A stretch of 9,665 bases of DNA, from contig CATOKC010000125.1 of assembly GCA_951800675.1 (NCBI GenBank), positions 1 to 9,665 of the forward strand, written 5' to 3'. The position numbers were made by a program, and so were the translations under genes. The notes beneath the pieces were generated by a model that did no database searches, was not told where the DNA came from, and saw nothing but the letters and a program-made list of their open reading frames with translations. Of the stretch, positions 1 through 4,768 are shown one piece after another. This stretch comes from an uncultured Oscillibacter sp. (GTDB lineage Bacteria > Bacillota_A > Clostridia > Oscillospirales > Oscillospiraceae). The stretch's first letter is position 1, and each line of letters begins with the position of its first letter.

Positions 1-426
1 CTGGGCATCTCCGGCATCGCCAACGTGCTGTGCTGCATCAAGATGGCGAAATATTATGAGCTTACCGAGCGTGACGTGGTGGGCACGGTCCTGACGGACT
101 CCGCCGCCATGTACCAGAGCCGGATCACGGAGCTGGACCAGATGCACGGGCCCTACAACGCCACCGAGGCGGCCATCGACCACAACCTGCATATCCTGGG
201 CCTCAGGACGGACAACATGTTGGAGCTCACCTACGCGGAGCGCAAGCGGGTCCACAACCTCAAGTACTATACCTGGGTGGAGCAGCAGGCGCGGGATGTC
301 CAGGACCTCAACGCCCTGTGGTACGACACCGAGGGCACGTGGGACGCCGTCCACCAGCAGGCGTCCGAGCTGGACGAGCTGATCAACGAATTTAATGAAG
401 CCACCGGGCTTTTGAAGAATCTGTAA
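1..426 (+). CDS. PLP-dependent enzyme, fold type II (cysteine synthase/threonine synthase-like), C-terminal part
   Basis: The reading frame is open from the first base and ends at TAA 424-426, so the gene begins outside the window; about 141 residues are visible. The GTG at position 25 is probably internal, because the frame continues upstream without a stop (LGISGIAN precedes it). The C-terminal stretch, with ELTYAERKRVHNLKYYTWVE and a preceding AKYYELTERDVV block, resembles from memory the tail of clostridial proteins annotated as PLP-dependent cysteine synthase-like or lyase/thiolase enzymes. The PLP lysine and phosphate-binding loop lie upstream and cannot be checked. If the family is right, it is a cytosolic amino-acid enzyme, but the substrate cannot be told from this fragment. 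It ends 9 bp before a strong terminator and is convergent with the next small gene. Family confidence is moderate; that the frame is coding is nearly certain. Confidence 0.68.
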   Translation: MGISGIANVLCCIKMAKYYELTERDVVGTVLTDSAAMYQSRITELDQMHGPYNATEAAIDHNLHILGLRTDNMLELTYAERKRVHNLKYYTWVEQQARDVQDLNALWYDTEGTWDAVHQQASELDELINEFNEATGLLKNL

Positions 427-435
427 AGTACCGCA

Positions 436-470
436 AACCGGGCGGGGCTGACCGCCCCGCCCGGTTTTTT
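436..470 (+). terminator. Rho-independent terminator of the PLP enzyme gene
   Basis: A perfect 13-bp GC-rich stem (436-448 with 454-466, core CCGGGCGGGGC) has a 5-nt loop and is followed by T through position 470. It lies 9 bp after the stop codon. The T-run overlaps the stop codon of the convergent minus-strand gene, so the hairpin also lies immediately downstream of that gene, although the T-tract on that strand is poor. Confidence 0.93.
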
Positions 471-630
471 ATCTGCCTTCGTCACCATCTGCCAAGTACA
501 TCTCTTCCGCGTCCTGCTGGGCGCGGATCAGGATCAGTTGTGCCTGTTCGTATTTCTGTTTCTGCAGCGCCTCGATAGCGTCTGTGATCCCATTGAACAA
601 GCGGGTGTAGTATTTCGGGAAATCTTCCAT
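469..630 (-). CDS. Small hypothetical protein (53 aa)
   Basis: I chose the ATG at 630 because a good ribosome binding site (AAAGGTGG on the minus strand) lies 8 bases upstream. A longer reading to 714 would begin inside the control region and has no such site. The product starts MEDFPKYYTRLF, is predicted largely helical (about residues 8-45: LFNGITDAIEALQKQKYEQA and on) and ends in an acidic tail. No signal peptide or membrane segment is seen. I do not recognise a characterised family. It is divergent from the ribbon-helix-helix gene and convergent with the PLP enzyme gene, and a plausible promoter sits 31-59 bp upstream of the start. That promoter and the ribosome binding site make it likely to be expressed. 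Its role is unknown. Confidence 0.6.
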   Translation of the reverse strand: MEDFPKYYTRLFNGITDAIEALQKQKYEQAQLILIRAQQDAEEMYLADGDEGR

Positions 631-660
631 TATATTATCCACCTTTACCAAGATAATGGT

Positions 661-689
661 ATGGTAACACATTGCACTTCTTTTTGCAA
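661..689 (-). promoter_or_regulatory. Candidate promoter for the 53-aa gene
   Basis: Read on the minus strand, TTGCAA (684-689) and TACCAT (661-666) are separated by exactly 17 bp, each matching the sigma-70 consensus at 4 of 6 positions. Transcription would start about 24 nt before the ATG, leaving room for the ribosome binding site. The -35 hexamer is one of several TTGCAA-like words in this region. Confidence 0.45.
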
Positions 690-732
690 GACTTTTGCAA
701 GGCTTATCTGACACACATATTGCAATACATTT

Positions 733-750
733 GTCATATACTTATATGAC
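733..750. promoter_or_regulatory. Perfect 18-bp palindrome, candidate operator of the RHH regulator
   Basis: GTCATATA (733-740) and TATATGAC (743-750) form a perfect inverted repeat with a 2-bp centre. It ends just before the GAGGTG ribosome binding site and 10 bp before the regulator's ATG. Ribbon-helix-helix proteins commonly bind such short symmetric sites and repress their own genes, so this is the natural candidate operator (inference). A weak plus-strand promoter, TTGCAA 695-700 with 17 bp to TATTGC 718-723, would place the palindrome in the first transcribed bases. Words ATTGCAC (671), TTTGCAA (683, 694), ATTGCAA (719) and GTGCAAT (754) recur around it. Confidence 0.55.
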
Positions 751-760
751 GAGGTGCAAT

Positions 761-952
761 ATGCGAAAATTCCAGATTCCCAAAATGTATACTACGACGA
801 ATAAAACCATCCGATTTCCTGACGATGTGATTGCGGAGGTTGAAGAGGCAATTCGCGGTACAAATTGCAATTTTTCCGCCTTTGTTATTGAGGCAACCCG
901 GGTTGCCCTGGAGAATTTGAAGGAAGACGAAGCGGAAGCCCAGAAGGAATAG
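761..952 (+). CDS. Ribbon-helix-helix (Arc/CopG-like) small DNA-binding protein (63 aa)
   Basis: ATG 761 is preceded by GAGGTG at 751-756. The product fits the ribbon-helix-helix fold. The basic N-terminus (MRKFQIPKMYTTT) leads into the short beta strand NKTIRFP (residues 14-20), then helix 1 (DDVIAEVEEAIRGT, 21-34), a turn NCNFS, and helix 2 (AFVIEATRVALENLKE, about 40-55), with an acidic tail. The alternating residues of the strand (K, I, F) would contact DNA or the dimer partner. Its 63 residues are typical of free-standing Arc/CopG-type repressors. It could be an antitoxin, but no obvious toxin gene follows: the next gene is threonine synthase, 324 bp away. Alternatively it is an autoregulator left from a mobile element. 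The adjacent palindrome suggests autoregulation. Confidence 0.8.
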   Translation: MRKFQIPKMYTTTNKTIRFPDDVIAEVEEAIRGTNCNFSAFVIEATRVALENLKEDEAEAQKE

Positions 953-1124
953 AACAGAAAATCCCACCCCCAAGCACCCCGGGGAGTTTGCCCCGCCAGA
1001 CGGTAGGGACTGCCGGCAAACACGTTAAAATAGACGCAGAAGACCTTCGAAGCGGACGGCAGTAAGGTTTAGGCCAAACAAAACTGTGCCTCGGGCGCAA
1101 ACTAAACAGATGAGGAGCGGGATT

Positions 1125-1161
1125 CTCAAGGGGGAGTCCCCTACCCCTTGAGCGCGTTTTT
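1125..1161 (+). terminator. Possible terminator after the RHH gene
   Basis: CTCAAGGGG (1125-1133) pairs perfectly with CCCCTTGAG (1144-1152) around a 10-nt loop. Four bases later comes a run of five T (1157-1161). The gap between stem and T-run weakens the call. It may instead be one unit of the repetitive hairpin cluster. Confidence 0.4.
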
Positions 1162-1191
1162 GGTTACTTTTGCCGCGCGGCAAAAGTAACC
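1162..1191. repeat. Perfect 30-bp palindrome
   Basis: GGTTACTTTTGCCGC is followed directly by its exact reverse complement GCGGCAAAAGTAACC, giving a 15-bp arm with no spacer. Such a site can form a cruciform in DNA, and a protein dimer could bind it. The lack of a loop makes it a poor simple terminator. I suspect it is a dispersed intergenic repeat in this lineage, but other copies cannot be seen in this window. Confidence 0.75.
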
Positions 1192-1198
1192 GCAGAGT

Positions 1199-1219
1199 CC
1201 GGGGCTGCGTAAGCCCCGG
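1199..1219. repeat. GC-rich hairpin in thrC leader
   Basis: CCGGGGCT (1199-1206) and AGCCCCGG (1212-1219) form a perfect 8-bp stem with loop GCGTA. No T-run follows, so it is not a standard terminator. Confidence 0.6.
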
Positions 1220-1243
1220 GCCATCGAGAAGAAACAAACCACC

Positions 1244-1262
1244 TCGCGCCCAAAGGGCGCGA
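1244..1262 (+). promoter_or_regulatory. Hairpin next to the thrC ribosome binding site
   Basis: TCGCGCCC (1244-1251) and GGGCGCGA (1255-1262) form a perfect 8-bp stem with a 3-nt AAA loop. It ends two bases before the AAGGAG ribosome binding site (1265-1270), so in the mRNA it could affect ribosome access or 5' stability. No ligand-binding domain is recognised. Confidence 0.45.
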
Positions 1263-1276
1263 AGAAGGAGACTGCC

Positions 1277-2518
1277 ATGAAAAACGTCATCCACGCCAAA
1301 TGCGTAAAATGCGGAAAAATCTACGAGTCAACCCCCGATCTGACCAACTGCACCTGCGGGGGAATTTTAGATATCATCTATGACTACGACTACATCAAAG
1401 CCCAGCTGACCAAAGAAAAACTAGCCTCCCGCCGGGACAACTCCATGTGGCGCTACCGGGAGCTCCTCCCGGTGGAGGAGCCCACCCCCGCGCCTCCCCT
1501 GCGGGTGGGCTGGAGCCCTCTCTACGAGGCCAGCCGTCTGGCAAAGGAGCTGGGCATTGCCCGGCTGTACGTGAAGGACGACGGCGTGAATCCCACCGCC
1601 TCCCTCAAGGACCGCGCCAGCTCCATGGCGGTCGCCAAGGCCATGGAGGCGGGGGCGAAGGTGATCGCCTGCTCCTCCACCGGCAACGCCGCCTCCTCCC
1701 TGGCGGGCAACGCCGCGGCGGCGGGGCTGAAAACCTACATTTTCGTGCCCAGCAGGGCCCCAAAGGGGAAGGTCGCCCAGCTGATGACCTTCGGGGCCAC
1801 CGTTATCTCCGTCCAGGGCAGCTATGAGGAGACCTTCGAGCTGAGCAAGCAGGCCATCGAGAAGTGGGGCTGGTACAACCGCAACGCCGCCATCAACCCC
1901 TACCTCTCCGAGGGCAAGAAGACCGTCGGACTGGAGATCATGGAGCAGCTGGGCTGGGAGGTCCCGGACTATATCGCCATCTCCGTGGGCGACGGCTGCA
2001 CCATCGCGGGACTCTGGAAGGGGCTGAAGGACCTGTACGCCATCGGGTTCATCGACAAGCTGCCCCGGCTCATTTCCGCCCAGGCGGAGGGCTGCTACCC
2101 GCTGAACCGGGCCATCGAGACCGGCGAGCCGTGGCGTCCCATGGAGGAAAACACGCTGGCGGACTCCATCGCCGTGGGCGTTCCCCGGAACGCGGACAAG
2201 GCGCTGATGGCCATCCGGGAATCCAATGGGCTGGTGGTGAACGTCTCCGACCAGGAGATCATGGCGGCCCAGAAGCTGCTGGGCCGGACCTGCGGCGTGT
2301 TCGGCGAGCCCGCGGGCGTCACCGGAACGGCGGGGCTGAAAAAGCTCTGCGCGCAGGGGAAGATCGCCCCCGACGCGACCGTGGTCTCCGTGGTAACGGG
2401 CAACGGACTGAAGGACGTGGCCAACGCCATCGCTGCCTGCGGGGAGCCGATCTCCATTCCCGGCGATATGGGGCGGCTGCTGACGGCGTTTGCGGAAAAT
2501 GGAATCGTAGTGGACTGA
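1277..2518 (+). CDS. thrC: Threonine synthase (413 aa)
   Basis: Threonine synthase converts O-phospho-L-homoserine and water to L-threonine and phosphate using PLP, the last step of threonine synthesis in the cytosol. ATG 1277 follows AAGGAG with 6 bases of spacing. The N-terminus is a small zinc-ribbon-like segment with C9-x2-C12 and C25-x-C27, as found in many bacterial/archaeal threonine synthases. The PLP domain follows: the cofactor lysine in NPTASLKDRAS (K111), the substrate/phosphate motif ACSSTGNAASS (131-141), and the glycine-rich VGDGCTIAGLWKG loop (238-250) that usually cradles the PLP phosphate. GEPAGVTG (343-350) and VVTGNGLKD (372-380) are typical C-terminal motifs. Length matches the short class of the family. 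It appears monocistronic, with its own leader and a strong terminator. The adjacent genes are not homoserine-pathway genes, so the flux context is not visible. Confidence 0.93.
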   Translation: MKNVIHAKCVKCGKIYESTPDLTNCTCGGILDIIYDYDYIKAQLTKEKLASRRDNSMWRYRELLPVEEPTPAPPLRVGWSPLYEASRLAKELGIARLYVKDDGVNPTASLKDRASSMAVAKAMEAGAKVIACSSTGNAASSLAGNAAAAGLKTYIFVPSRAPKGKVAQLMTFGATVISVQGSYEETFELSKQAIEKWGWYNRNAAINPYLSEGKKTVGLEIMEQLGWEVPDYIAISVGDGCTIAGLWKGLKDLYAIGFIDKLPRLISAQAEGCYPLNRAIETGEPWRPMEENTLADSIAVGVPRNADKALMAIRESNGLVVNVSDQEIMAAQKLLGRTCGVFGEPAGVTGTAGLKKLCAQGKIAPDATVVSVVTGNGLKDVANAIAACGEPISIPGDMGRLLTAFAENGIVVD

Positions 2519-2524
2519 GTACAT

Positions 2525-2571
2525 AAAAGCGCCCGGTTTCCAGCTTTGAGGCTGGCAACCGGGCGCTTTTT
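2525..2571. terminator. Bidirectional terminator between thrC and the lipoprotein gene
   Basis: GCGCCCGGTT plus CCAGC (2529-2544) pairs with GCTGG plus AACCGGGCGC (2551-2566), with one mismatch and a 6-nt loop. TTTTT follows on the plus strand and AAAA precedes it, so both strands have a T-tract. It lies 6 bp after the thrC stop and at the end of the convergent lipoprotein reading frame, serving both. Confidence 0.93.
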
Positions 2572-2892
2572 CATATGATATGCTTGGCCGTCTCCACGGC
2601 GCGGCGGTAATAGAAATCTGCTTCGACTTCCTCCCGGGTGGTTTCCGGGTCATTGATCTGTACCTCGAGAAATTCCACGTACTCGTTAAGGGCCGCCAGC
2701 TTGATATCCTCGATCCGGAGTCTCCGCCAGCTCTTCCGATTCCACTGGGGCGATCTCCGCCGGAGCGATGTCAGTCACAGCGGGTCCCGATTCATCGGGG
2801 GACGACTCCCCTTCCCCGGCGGTGAAAGAACAGCCGCACAGCAACAAGGCCAGCGCCAGCAGAAGCGCGGAAATTTGTCTGTATTTCGTCAT
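2571..2892 (-). pseudogene. Small lipoprotein gene broken by a frameshift
   Basis: The start ATG at 2892 has AAGGAG 6-7 bases upstream. The N-terminus MTKYRQISALLLALALLLCG is a lipoprotein signal peptide, with C21 (LCGC) the likely lipidated cysteine. An acidic, Pro/Ser-rich linker reaches about residue 60 (EELAETPD), after which this frame stops at 2686-2688. In another frame, starting at about 2711, coding-like sequence continues (EDIKLAALNEYVEFL ... DFYYRRAVETAKHII) to TGA 2571-2573, right at the terminator. One extra base near 2709-2715 (GATCGAG) would explain the break; repaired, the protein is about 106 residues. Upstream, the second frame reads Arg-rich nonsense, so it is not an independent gene. 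It could also be a sequencing error. Function unknown; it would be anchored to the outer face of the membrane. Confidence 0.72.
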
Positions 2893-3001
2893 AAATGCTC
2901 CTTTCTATAACTCCCAATTTGCTTTTGTATACCATCCATCTTCCGTGCAATTCGGATCAGCCAGTGTTCTTTTCTCGGCCACGAAAGCCCAAGATAATGA
3001 C

Positions 3002-3038
3002 AAAAGTCCCGGAAAACCTTTGGTTTTCCGGGACTTTT
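3002..3038 (-). terminator. Terminator of the lost tRNA-Thr gene
   Basis: A perfect 17-bp inverted repeat (3002-3018 with 3022-3038, core GTCCCGGAAAACC) has a 3-nt loop and T-runs on both ends. On the minus strand it begins where the tRNA CCA end finishes, exactly where a tRNA gene's terminator belongs. It can also stop plus-strand transcripts. Confidence 0.85.
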
Positions 3039-3082
3039 GGAGCTGGAAATCAGACTCGAACTGACGACCTGCTGATTACGAA
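3038..3082 (-). pseudogene. 3' half of a tRNA-Thr (anticodon CGT), cut at the anticodon loop
   Basis: Read on the minus strand the parts are all present. The anticodon loop TTCGTAA (3082-3076) contains CGT. The 3' anticodon stem TCAGC, variable loop AGGTC, T-arm GTCAG/TTCGAGT/CTGAT, acceptor strand TTCCAGC, discriminator T and encoded CCA (3040-3038) follow. Upstream of the loop the sequence cannot pair with TCAGC and no D-arm is found, so the 5' half is missing. Identity ends at the loop edge, the usual crossover place for tRNA-targeting tyrosine integrases. This is therefore a candidate att scar. A functional tRNA cannot be formed from it. Confidence 0.78.
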
Positions 3083-3558
3083 GATTGGGAGCGCAGTCCT
3101 AACCAGCGCTTTTGTGCCCAGGTGGAGCGGTTTGGGTAGATTTGAGATGCAGCGTGGTACTATTCCTTCCGCTGTGTCCGCCCAAATCTTTGCGGACGTG
3201 GGTCGGGCGGTTGACAGCAACCAGCTCCACACAAAACTACAGAATATCCCCTGAAACGCTATCCCACACAATGTACATGACCACATCCCTTAACGATGCC
3301 TTGGCAACTCCCCGATTTGCATCAGGTTGAATATGATAGCTTCCACCCGCATGGAATCTGCCTCATGAACTTGCAACTTTTGAAGGATTTTGCGGTCTCT
3401 GCTTAACAAAGAAAGCTGGTTTTTACAACTGCGTTTTTTGCGGACTTCCTATGAGGCAGGGGAAATATATAAATAGCAAAGCAGAACGTTGTGTTTTTCT
3501 CCAAACTCCTCAAAATTGTAACGACAGGACTGGAAATACTCCCCCGTAAAAAGGTAAA
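3083..3558. other. Gene-poor stretch between the tRNA relic and the recombinase gene
   Basis: No ORF here has a start, a ribosome binding site and protein-like composition. Visible structure includes GTGGAGC/GCTCCAC (3122-3128 with 3224-3230) enclosing smaller inverted repeats: CAGCG/CGCTG, GTCCGC/GCGGAC (3176-3181 with 3192-3197) and GGTTG/CAACC (3209-3213 with 3218-3222). The part from about 3340 is AT-richer than the flanks and contains an open frame without a start (3340-3549) carrying two CxxC pairs. It looks like mobile-element debris. Confidence 0.5.
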
Positions 3559-3591
3559 ATGGACCCATTACTTTTCACGGAGGACATGACC

Positions 3592-4437
3592 ATGAAAGAA
3601 CGCGCCTTGACAAACACCCACATCACCGCCTACGCCCGCTTCCTCCGCCAGGAGGAACGCGCCCCCGCCACCATCAAAAAATACCTCCGCGACATCCGCT
3701 CCTTCACAACCTGGCTGGAGCGCCGCCCGGCAACAAAAGAACTGGCGTCCCGCTGGAAAGCCAGCCTGCTGGAGGGCGGTCAGTCCCCGGCCACGGTCAA
3801 CGCCAAGCTCTCCGCCGTCAACGGCCTGTTCCGGTTCCTGGGCTGGGAGGACTGCCGGGTGAAATTCCTCAAGCTCCAGCACCGCGTTTTCCGGAACGTC
3901 TCCCGGGAGCTGACCAAAGAGGAATACCACCGCCTGCTGAACGCCGCCCAGCGGCAGGGCCGCGACCGCCTGGAGCTGCTCATGGAGACCATCTGCGCTA
4001 CCGGCGTGCGGGTGTCAGAGGTGCTCTTTATCACGGTGGAGGCTCTGCGGGAGCTGCGGGCGGACATCACGCTCAAGGGCAAGGTCCGCAGCATCCTCCT
4101 GCCCCAAAAGCTCTGCCGCAAGCTGCTCAAATACGCCAAACGGCACCGGATCACCTCCGGCGCGATCTTCCGCACCAAGAGCGGCAGGCCCATCTCCCGG
4201 GGCCAGATCTGGCGCGAAATGAAATCCGTCTGCAAGGCGGCGGGGGTCGCCCCGTCCAAGGTCTTTCCCCATAACCTGCGGCATCTGTTCGCCACCGTGT
4301 TCTACAGGGCCTGCCGGGACATCGCGAAGCTGGCGGATCTGCTGGGACACAGCTCCATCGACACCACCCGCATCTACCTGATGACCACCGGCGCGGAACA
4401 CGCAAGACAGATCGAAGGGTTGGGCCTGCTTTTGTAG
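3592..4437 (+). CDS. Tyrosine recombinase / site-specific integrase (281 aa)
   Basis: The enzyme cuts and rejoins DNA at specific sites through a covalent 3'-phosphotyrosine link. I prefer ATG 3592 because ACGGAGGA (3577-3584) lies 7 bases upstream; ATG 3559 and ATG 3586 are in frame but poorly placed. The N-terminal SAM-like core-binding domain (about residues 8-95, TAYARFLRQEERAPATIKKY) is followed by the catalytic domain with every expected residue: R140 (ATGVRVSEV), K164 (LKGKVRS), H227-x2-R230 (PHNLRH), H253 (LLGHSS) and nucleophile Y262 (TRIYL). At 281 residues it is XerC/D-sized, as in invertases and simple integrases, without the arm-binding domain of large conjugative-transposon integrases. 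Two inverted 22-bp candidate sites begin 14 bp downstream, so promoter inversion is its likely job. An old role in the tRNA-Thr integration is the alternative. Confidence 0.93.
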   Translation: MKERALTNTHITAYARFLRQEERAPATIKKYLRDIRSFTTWLERRPATKELASRWKASLLEGGQSPATVNAKLSAVNGLFRFLGWEDCRVKFLKLQHRVFRNVSRELTKEEYHRLLNAAQRQGRDRLELLMETICATGVRVSEVLFITVEALRELRADITLKGKVRSILLPQKLCRKLLKYAKRHRITSGAIFRTKSGRPISRGQIWREMKSVCKAAGVAPSKVFPHNLRHLFATVFYRACRDIAKLADLLGHSSIDTTRIYLMTTGAEHARQIEGLGLLL

Positions 4438-4451
4438 CGAAACCGGCAAAA

Positions 4452-4473
4452 TAGACAAAATCAATATTTTGTC
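4452..4473. repeat. Left inverted site (22 bp)
   Basis: TA followed by arm GACAAAAT, centre CAAT and arm ATTTTGTC. The two arms are exact reverse complements, as expected for two recombinase monomers bound around a short asymmetric centre. The whole 22 bp is the exact reverse complement of 4728-4749. Confidence 0.9.
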
Positions 4474-4545
4474 TTCAAAATAAACATGGCCAACGGCAAG
4501 GGAAGAGAACCGGGTCTTCTTCTCATCGCCTCTTTGGCCACCTTT

Positions 4546-4574
4546 ATTATAATCACAGTCAGCAAAAAAAGGAA
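4546..4574 (-). promoter_or_regulatory. Candidate promoter inside the invertible segment, pointing left as drawn
   Basis: On the minus strand a perfect TATAAT (4551-4546) lies 17 bp after TTCCTT (4574-4569), a weak -35. As drawn it fires back toward the recombinase gene. After inversion it would point at the AP2-domain gene with about 73 bp between the -10 and the site. TATAAT here sits in the palindrome ATTATAAT, so a plus-strand -10 also exists, but I see no acceptable -35 for it. A plus-strand TATGAT at 4687-4692 is a weaker candidate. Confidence 0.4.
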
Positions 4575-4727
4575 GTCATTTTCCAAAATTCAGCGAAATC
4601 ACGAAGAAGGGCGTAAAAAGCCAAGACTGCGATAGTTAATTTTTTGACAACTACTTCGCAGGCCTGTTTTTGCGCCCTTTTTCGCTTATGATAAGTGCTG
4701 CTTATGTGACCGGTGCGGCCCTTTTAT

Positions 4728-4749
4728 GACAAAATATTGATTTTGTCTA
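4728..4749. repeat. Right inverted site (22 bp)
   Basis: Arm GACAAAAT, centre ATTG, arm ATTTTGTC, then TA. The centre is inverted relative to the left site (CAAT), so recombination between the two would invert rather than delete the DNA between them. It ends 3 bp before the AAAGGGGAG ribosome binding site of the next gene. Confidence 0.9.
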
Positions 4750-4768
4750 CTGAAAGGGGAGCGGCGTC

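Larger units (their letters stand above)
953..1276. other. Gene-free, hairpin-rich spacer upstream of thrC
   Basis: No credible ORF is seen. The stretch holds at least five inverted repeats: ACTGCC/GGCAGT (1009-1014 with 1058-1063) and the four annotated separately at 1125-1152, 1162-1191, 1199-1219 and 1244-1262. I looked for a T-box leader, expected for some threonine genes, but the conserved T-box sequence AGGGTGGNACCGCG is absent. I do not recognise a known riboswitch here. Confidence 0.6.
4452..4749. other. Putative invertible promoter segment between two inverted 22-bp sites
   Basis: The 298-bp segment starts 14 bp after the recombinase stop and ends 19 bp before the GTG start of the AP2-domain gene. 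Its ends are perfect inverted copies of each other over 22 bp. It contains a promoter-like sequence on the minus strand and a long central hairpin (4602-4684), and no gene I can support. A tyrosine recombinase gene beside inverted, internally dyad-symmetric sites, with a gene starting just outside, is the standard design of phase-variable invertons. The competing reading is a MITE of a TA-targeting transposon, since both ends have TA outside GAC...GTC. Inversion itself cannot be seen in one sequence. Confidence 0.62.

Noticed and set aside
953..1276. T-box riboswitch for threonine synthase
   Set aside because: No T-box consensus and no convincing specifier loop could be found, and the hairpins present have a different layout.
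1421..2653. Long minus-strand open frame (410 codons) opposite thrC
   Set aside because: It is a shadow of a GC-rich gene: Gly/Arg/His/Pro-rich composition, no motifs, no ribosome binding site, while the plus strand carries an unmistakable threonine synthase.
2895..3254. Plus-strand frame containing GAGNQTRTDDLLITK
   Set aside because: This motif is the familiar false translation opposite a tRNA 3' half; it supports the tRNA relic rather than a protein.
4481..4536. Short minus-strand ORF inside the invertible segment (starts MRRRPGSLPL)
   Set aside because: It is only about 20 residues, runs into the left site and has low-complexity basic composition; the AAAGGTGG before it is not enough.
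4644..4672. Plus-strand promoter using TTGACA at 4644-4649
   Set aside because: No -10-like hexamer lies 16-18 bp downstream; the position falls on TTTTTG, and TTGACA lies in the loop of the central hairpin.
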